10,463 nt of DNA from the NCBI RefSeq assembly GCF_938045465.1, contig NZ_CALIBF010000006.1:1-10463 (forward strand), in the 5' to 3' direction. Shown piece after piece: positions 7,211-10,463 of the stretch. The stretch is from an uncultured Campylobacter sp. (GTDB lineage Bacteria; Campylobacterota; Campylobacteria; Campylobacterales; Campylobacteraceae). Under the pieces are notes generated by a model. It was given only the letters and a program-made list of their open reading frames with translations, did no database searches and was not told the DNA's origin. The number at the start of each line of letters is the position of its first letter. The stretch's first letter is position 1. The position numbers and the translations under genes were made by a program.

Positions 7211-7774
7211 GGATACTAGGTCGTTTGAAATTTTATCGCCGCTTACAGCTGCATCATTATTGGCTTTGAGGTTGTTTGAAATTTCATCTCCGCGCGCCTT
7301 TGCGCCGTATGCGGCAAGAAAATCAGTGCCGCTTTGGACGTCAAAATTTTCGTCGTTATAAATCTCTGCATCGTGCGCTTGACGCTCTTTGCCGTCTAAA
7401 ATTTCATCGCTCGCAATCTCGCCGTCGCGGAGGCTCGGGAGAAGTGAAGTCTCCGCGTCCTTTAGAATTTCGTCGCTTAAAATTTCATTCGCCGCGTCGC
7501 GCTTTGCTTCGCAGGCAAGAGCTCTGTCGTTTTGAGGATAGTTTGAAATTTTACCCCTAAAAATTTCATCATTTTGCGATCCGTCCTTTAAAATTTCAGC
7601 GGCGGCGGGGCTTTGCGAGTTTGGAATTTCGCCGTTATCTGAAATTTCGTCGTCATTTAAAATTTTGTCGTTGCTTGAAATTCCGCCATTTAAAATTTCA
7701 TTGCCGCCCGGAATTCTGCCGCTGTTTGAAACGTCGTCGCGCTCGCCGAAATTTTCTGCGCCGCCCTCCTTGAG
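7211..7774 (-). repeat. recG: AAATTT-based hexapeptide (18/15-base) repeat zone of the RecG insert
   Basis: Codons about 181-368 encode an Asn/Asp/Glu-rich tract with a recurring E-I-L/S/P core. At the start Ile recurs at 201, 207, 212, 218, 224 and 230 (units such as NEILNG, DKILND, DEISDN, GEIPNS). Later cores are at 241, 251, 256, 278, 283, 300, 305, 318, 345 and 362. On the DNA the cores are AAATTT or GAATTT words at 7711, 7693, 7678, 7660, 7642 and 7624, spaced 18 or 15 bases, then more loosely. The same word fills the spacers of this window. Confidence 0.85.
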
Positions 7775-8314
7775 CTGTCTATTTAGCGCGGCTAGCATTC
7801 GCACGCTGCGTGGCGAGCTTTCATGTAGCGCGAGCAGTACCGCCGCCTCGTCCGCGCGCAGCCCACAGCCTAAAAGCGCGGACGCGCTTAGATATTTTTT
7901 GATCAGCTTTTGCGCCGCAGCGTCGCTCAGCGCGGCTTTGTATTTGGGCGCGATCCTGCCCGGCTCGCTTACGATTTTTGGGTTTACGAACTGCCACGAG
8001 CCGAAGCTTTCGTCGCATTTGCCGTGGATGAAAAATTTTTTGCCGCGCTTAAAGGCGCCGAAGTGCCAGCTTTTGGCGTTGAAGATGACGATTTTGATCT
8101 CGCGCTCCCAGCTGAGGCAGTGCGCCGTGACGATGAGCATCGAGCCGCGCCTGTGCTGGAAGAGGCACTCGACCTCCGCCGTGCTCTCGCCCGCGCAGGG
8201 CGCATCCCCCACGCTTAGATCGTCGAAGCTTTTGGGCAGAAGCAGCGCCAGATCCAAAAGCGTCGTAATGCCCGCCTTTTGCAGCGTCGCCGCGTCTTTT
8301 GCTTCAAAAATCAA

Positions 8315-8326
8315 TTTTCATCCTTT
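8315..8326 (-). promoter_or_regulatory. recG: Ribosome binding site that decides the TTG start of recG
   Basis: AAAGGA at 8326-8321 lies 6 bases before TTG 8314, an ideal distance. An ATG at 8321-8319 overlaps this site, has no room for its own, and reads only MKIDF before a stop. TTG is therefore the working start. Confidence 0.7.
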
Positions 8327-8693
8327 AAATTTGATAGGCGCTTAAGCCCTCGCGCTACGAAATTTTATGCGCCGCATCGAACGCTTGCTTAAATTTGCTC
8401 GGAATTTCACCCATTGCGGCAAATTTGCTTGCCGGCTGCGCCTGTAAAATTTTACTCGTTTGCGCGCATTTTGTTTGGCAGCCGTGTTTTTGCGGCGTGC
8501 ACCGGGTTTTAAAACAGAGTGCGATCGCTTTTGAAATTTCACGGCGCGATTTGCAAACGGCAGGCAAAATCGGACTTTAATTTTGCGTGCTGAAATTTTA
8601 CCGAGCCGTACACGGCGCCTTTAAATTTAACCGCCCCTATAAGGCTCGCAAATTTAATCGCTTCCGCAAAGCCCCGCAAATTTTAGCGCGACG

Positions 8694-8719
8694 CAGGCGC
8701 GGCTTTAAATTTAAACGCA
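8694..8719 (+). repeat. Dispersed repeat copy, matching 10131-10157
   Basis: Both copies begin CAGGCGCGG, continue with C/T, TTTAAA, a variable extra A, TTT and two or three variable bases, and end ACGCA. They are in the same orientation, in the spacers before recG and before the M16 gene. This supports one repeat family in both spacers. Confidence 0.55.
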
Positions 8720-8831
8720 CAAGCTGTCCGTAAACGCAGCGCAAAAGTAAAATTTAGCGCCGCCCGCACCGCTTTATAAATTTAAAATTTATCCAAATTT
8801 TAGGCTGACCGCAGATACGCGCCGCGATTGG

Positions 8832-10091
8832 CTAAATTTTAAGCCCCTTTTTCGCGGCTGCCTCGTCGCAAATGACGGAAAAACTTAGGTTTATGATCTC
8901 ATCGTGCGATCTAATGAAATCGTTGAGCGCCCCGAGTTTTAGCGTCTCGATACGCTTTAAATTTCGCTCGAACTCGCCGAATGCGTAGCCCTTGTAATAC
9001 TCGCTCTGCGCGATCGCCGCGCGCTTAAACATCGTCTCTTTTTGTAGCACGGCGCTTCCGATCAGGAATTTTTTGGCGCTTTTTAGCTCCGCTTCGCTCA
9101 CGCCAGAGGCGATAAATTTCGCGATCTCCTCTTTTACGAGCGCGGCGGCGTTTTGTAAATTTTCGTTTTTGGTCTGCAGATAGCCCCAAAACTCGCGGCG
9201 GCTAAGCTCAAAATCGCCGCGCGCATAGACCGAGTACGCAAGCCCGTGTTTAACGCGGATGCGCTCCATCAGTCTGCTGCCGAAACCGCTGCTTCCAAGC
9301 ACGAAAAGCGCGGTGTTTGCGATGAACTCCTGCTCCTTTGGCAACGCAAAGGGCGCGCCGAAGTAGATGTAGGCTTGCTGCGTCTGCTCCTTTTGGATCT
9401 TTATTTTTTTTGCATCGCTCGGCGTAAAAAACGGCAGCTCGCGCTTTTCTCCGCTTGCAAAAAGGCTCAAAATTTCCGCGATTTTCGGGTTTTTATCGCT
9501 CACGTCGCCGCATAAAACGACGTATAAATTCTCTAAACTCAGCGAGGCGAAAAACTCCCGCACGTCCTTCATCGTGATCCGCTCTATGCTCGCCTCGTCG
9601 CCTATGAGTGGCCGCTCGAGCCTCGTGCGCGGATACAGAAGCGCTTTTAGGTTGCATGTCGCGATGTAATCAAACTCGCTTTTTAGCACGGCGATCTCGC
9701 CTATGGTTTGCATTTTTAGCTTTTGAAGCACCGAGGGCGTTAAATTGGGCTCTTTAAGCAGCTCTCGCAGCATGTCTAGGCCGAAATCGAAGTGCTCTTT
9801 TAGGCAGTTTAGTTGGACGCCGAAGGTCTCAAAATTGCTCGCGGCGCTGATCTCGACCGCGCGGATATCGAGCTTGCGGTGAAATTCGCTCACTCCCAGC
9901 GTCTTTGAGCCCTCGCCCAAAATGCCCGCGCAGATGCGCGCAAGGCCCAGGGTCTTCTCGCTCACCGCGCCGCTTGCTTTAAAAATTAACTTGAAGCTCG
10001 CCACCGGCAGCGAATCGTCGAACTGATACAAAAAGTCGATTTTAGCGCTCTTACCGCCTTTAGCTTTAAGTGAAATCTCTTTTTTTTCCAT
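8832..10091 (-). CDS. M16 (pitrilysin) family protein lacking the zinc-binding motif
   Basis: 419 residues with the two-domain M16B layout: N-terminal domain about 15-215, C-terminal domain about 225-415. No signal peptide is present, so it is probably cytoplasmic. The zinc motif HxxEH should fall in GLARICAG (49-56) but reads R-I-C-A-G, so no zinc ligands are present and this chain cannot be a peptidase alone. The C-terminal domain keeps the family's R/Y element SRLMERIRVKHGLAYSVYA (272-290; Arg279, Tyr286). This matches the non-catalytic partner of two-subunit bacterial M16B enzymes, where one chain carries zinc and the other the R/Y pair. No zinc-type partner is in this window. The ATG at 10091 has AAGGA at 10097-10101, 5 bases upstream. 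It precedes recG on the same strand, separated by a 517-base repeat spacer. Confidence 0.9.
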   Translation of the reverse strand: MEKKEISLKAKGGKSAKIDFLYQFDDSLPVASFKLIFKASGAVSEKTLGLARICAGILGEGSKTLGVSEFHRKLDIRAVEISAASNFETFGVQLNCLKEHFDFGLDMLRELLKEPNLTPSVLQKLKMQTIGEIAVLKSEFDYIATCNLKALLYPRTRLERPLIGDEASIERITMKDVREFFASLSLENLYVVLCGDVSDKNPKIAEILSLFASGEKRELPFFTPSDAKKIKIQKEQTQQAYIYFGAPFALPKEQEFIANTALFVLGSSGFGSRLMERIRVKHGLAYSVYARGDFELSRREFWGYLQTKNENLQNAAALVKEEIAKFIASGVSEAELKSAKKFLIGSAVLQKETMFKRAAIAQSEYYKGYAFGEFERNLKRIETLKLGALNDFIRSHDEIINLSFSVICDEAAAKKGLKI

Positions 10092-10132
10092 CGTTTTCCT
10101 TTATAAAATTTTTAAATTTCATCGCTTTTACA

Positions 10133-10165
10133 GGCGCGGTTTTAAAATTTTGACGCAACCGCGCC
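10133..10165 (-). repeat. 9-base perfect inverted repeat with AAAATTTT in the loop
   Basis: GGCGCGGTT (10133-10141) pairs perfectly with AACCGCGCC (10157-10165) across a 15-base loop holding the palindrome AAAATTTT. It ends about 41 bases before the M16 start, so it could form in that gene's leader. There is no T-tract on either strand long enough for a typical terminator. Confidence 0.6.
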
Positions 10166-10210
10166 GCCTTTAAAATTTGCACCGGGGCTAGTTTTTAAAA
10201 TTTCGCTAAA

Positions 10211-10238
10211 CGAGTTTTCAAAATTTTGTTCAAACTCG
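10211..10238. repeat. 7-base perfect inverted repeat with AAAATTTT in the loop
   Basis: CGAGTTT (10211-10217) pairs with AAACTCG (10232-10238) across 14 bases that again contain AAAATTTT. The architecture is the same as the hairpin at 10133-10165 with a different stem, which looks like compensated structure rather than a sequence copy. Confidence 0.5.
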
Positions 10239-10257
10239 CTTCTAAAATTTCACGCTA

Positions 10258-10271
10258 GGGCAGTTTTGCCC
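10258..10271. repeat. Short hairpin GGGCA-GTTT-TGCCC
   Basis: A perfect 5-base stem with a 4-base loop in the M16 leader region. On the plus strand it is followed by GTTCTGCTT rather than a run of T, so it is at best a weak terminator. Confidence 0.4.
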
Positions 10272-10463
10272 GTTCTGCTTAAAATTTTAAAATTTAATCG
10301 CACCGCACGTTTTGTAAAATTCCAGCGCCCGAAACAGCGCGCCGCCGCAACGCATTCTAGCTACGAGGCGAAATTGTCACAGCGCATTTGCGGCACAAAA
10401 CGAAATATCCGCGCCTAAACGGGGGCGCATGCTGCTGCTACCAAATACGCAGTTCTGCGGTAT

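Larger units (their letters stand above)
5335..8314 (-). pseudogene. recG: ATP-dependent DNA helicase RecG, with a large repeat insert and a frameshift in motif VI
   Basis: RecG remodels stalled replication forks and recombination intermediates. It starts at TTG 8314. Residues 1-180 form the wedge/OB domain, without the N-terminal extension of E. coli RecG. Residues about 181-569 are a low-complexity insert. The helicase resumes at LRTLKFVEILNYL (574-586), with Walker A GDVGSGKT (644-651), APTSILAEQ (670-678), DEQHRFG (731-737), SATPIPRT (761-768) and motif V TTTIVEVGISLP (876-887). At LHQLRGR (905-911) the frame is lost. The TRG/C-terminal part (VGRKGQAGRCYLY ... DGFEVANIDL) continues one frame over and stops at 5335. 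As read, a 942-residue protein stops at 5486 with a nonsense tail and no complete motif VI. Restoring 5 bases gives about 994 residues, or about 605 without the insert, the usual size. It is either a real mutation or a sequence error. Confidence 0.93.
8315..8831. repeat. 517-base spacer made of AAATTT motifs at about 29-base intervals
   Basis: No gene is supported here. Exact AAATTT occurs at 8360, 8391, 8421, 8447, 8534, 8593, 8623, 8650, 8678, 8707, 8750, 8778, 8785 and 8795, and at 8834 just inside the upstream gene. Most gaps are 26-31 bases, and the 87 and 59 gaps are near multiples of 29. Random sequence of this length would hold far fewer than one. The motifs are separated by GC-rich stretches with GCGC and CCGC words. 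Small inverted repeats include 8605-8616 (GCCGT/ACGGC) and 8433-8439 with 8478-8484 (CGGCTGC/GCAGCCG). A recG promoter should lie here, but I see no convincing TATAAT. Confidence 0.75.
10092..10463. repeat. Repeat- and hairpin-rich leader upstream of the M16 gene
   Basis: No gene is supported in these 372 bases. AAATTT occurs at 10106, 10114, 10145, 10173, 10198, 10221, 10245, 10282 and 10290, with most gaps 23-31 bases, as in the spacer before recG. Three inverted repeats are listed separately. From about 10320 to the window end the motif disappears and the sequence is GC-rich without recognisable features. The M16 promoter is presumably here but is not clear. Confidence 0.65.

Noticed and set aside
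6650..7560. Three plus-strand open frames opposite the RecG insert with Leu/Arg-rich repeats such as LRVAYLRL
   Set aside because: They are the antisense image of the 15- and 18-base repeats, which lack stops in several frames. The minus-strand frame is continuous with RecG on both sides, so it is the coding one.
7665..8345. Long plus-strand open frame of 226 codons opposite the recG 5' part
   Set aside because: It lies antisense to well-conserved RecG wedge-domain sequence and the repeat zone; its composition (Ser/Ala/Leu/Pro) is a mirror of recG codons, with no recognisable domain or ribosome site.
8342..8580. Overlapping short open frames on both strands in the spacer upstream of recG
   Set aside because: They encode basic Lys-Phe-rich strings (VKFR, IKFR) dictated by AAATTT units; there is no plausible start context and two overlapping minus frames compete.
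8315..8831. CRISPR array suggested by the regular spacing of about 29 bases
   Set aside because: The conserved part is only 6-10 bases, units are diverged, the same word occurs in all spacers and in recG, and there is no cas gene in the window.
10377..10463. 28 open codons on the minus strand from the right edge to a TGA at 10379, possibly the tail of an upstream gene
   Set aside because: Too short to judge; the residues match nothing I recognise, and a random frame of this length is common.

Overview
The window looks like a Campylobacter chromosome, probably from the more GC-rich oral group (C. gracilis, C. showae, C. rectus type). The reasons are the gene set hisS-speA-cysE in that order, a RecG without the extra N-terminal domain, AAGGA-type ribosome sites and a spacer motif AAATTT that is extremely over-represented. 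The genus is fairly secure; the species is a guess. Every supported gene lies on the minus strand, so the window reads right to left.

Layout in the direction of transcription. (1) 10463-10092 is a gene-free, repeat- and hairpin-rich leader. (2) 10091-8832 encodes an M16 peptidase-family protein that has lost its zinc site. (3) 8831-8315 is a 517-base spacer carrying an array of AAATTT motifs about 29 bases apart. (4) 8314-5335 is recG, with two anomalies: about 390 extra codons of low-complexity repeat between the wedge and helicase domains, and a frameshift inside helicase motif VI best explained by loss of 5 bases. (5) 5334-5122 is a short spacer. (6) 5121-4639 is a small conserved cytoplasmic protein resembling DUF7832. 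(7) 4638-4144 is another AAATTT-rich spacer ending in the promoter of the next operon. (8) 4143-1 is the operon hisS > speA > cysE > small exported protein. Its first two junctions are 4-base ATGA overlaps, and the last gene starts 10 bases after cysE with a GTG.

The hisS operon combines translation (histidyl-tRNA synthetase), arginine decarboxylation to agmatine for polyamines, and the first committed step of cysteine synthesis. The exported protein at its end is cut by the window edge.

The most unusual object is recG. Its insert has two zones. Next to the wedge domain is an 18/15-base repeat built on GAAATTT (E-I-L/S about every 6 residues). Next to the helicase domain is a 15-base repeat that places Gln at nearly every fifth residue. 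The first zone uses the same AAATTT motif that fills the spacers, which suggests that the spacer repeat family also expanded within a gene while keeping its frame. No complete mobile element, CRISPR array, tRNA or rRNA gene was seen.
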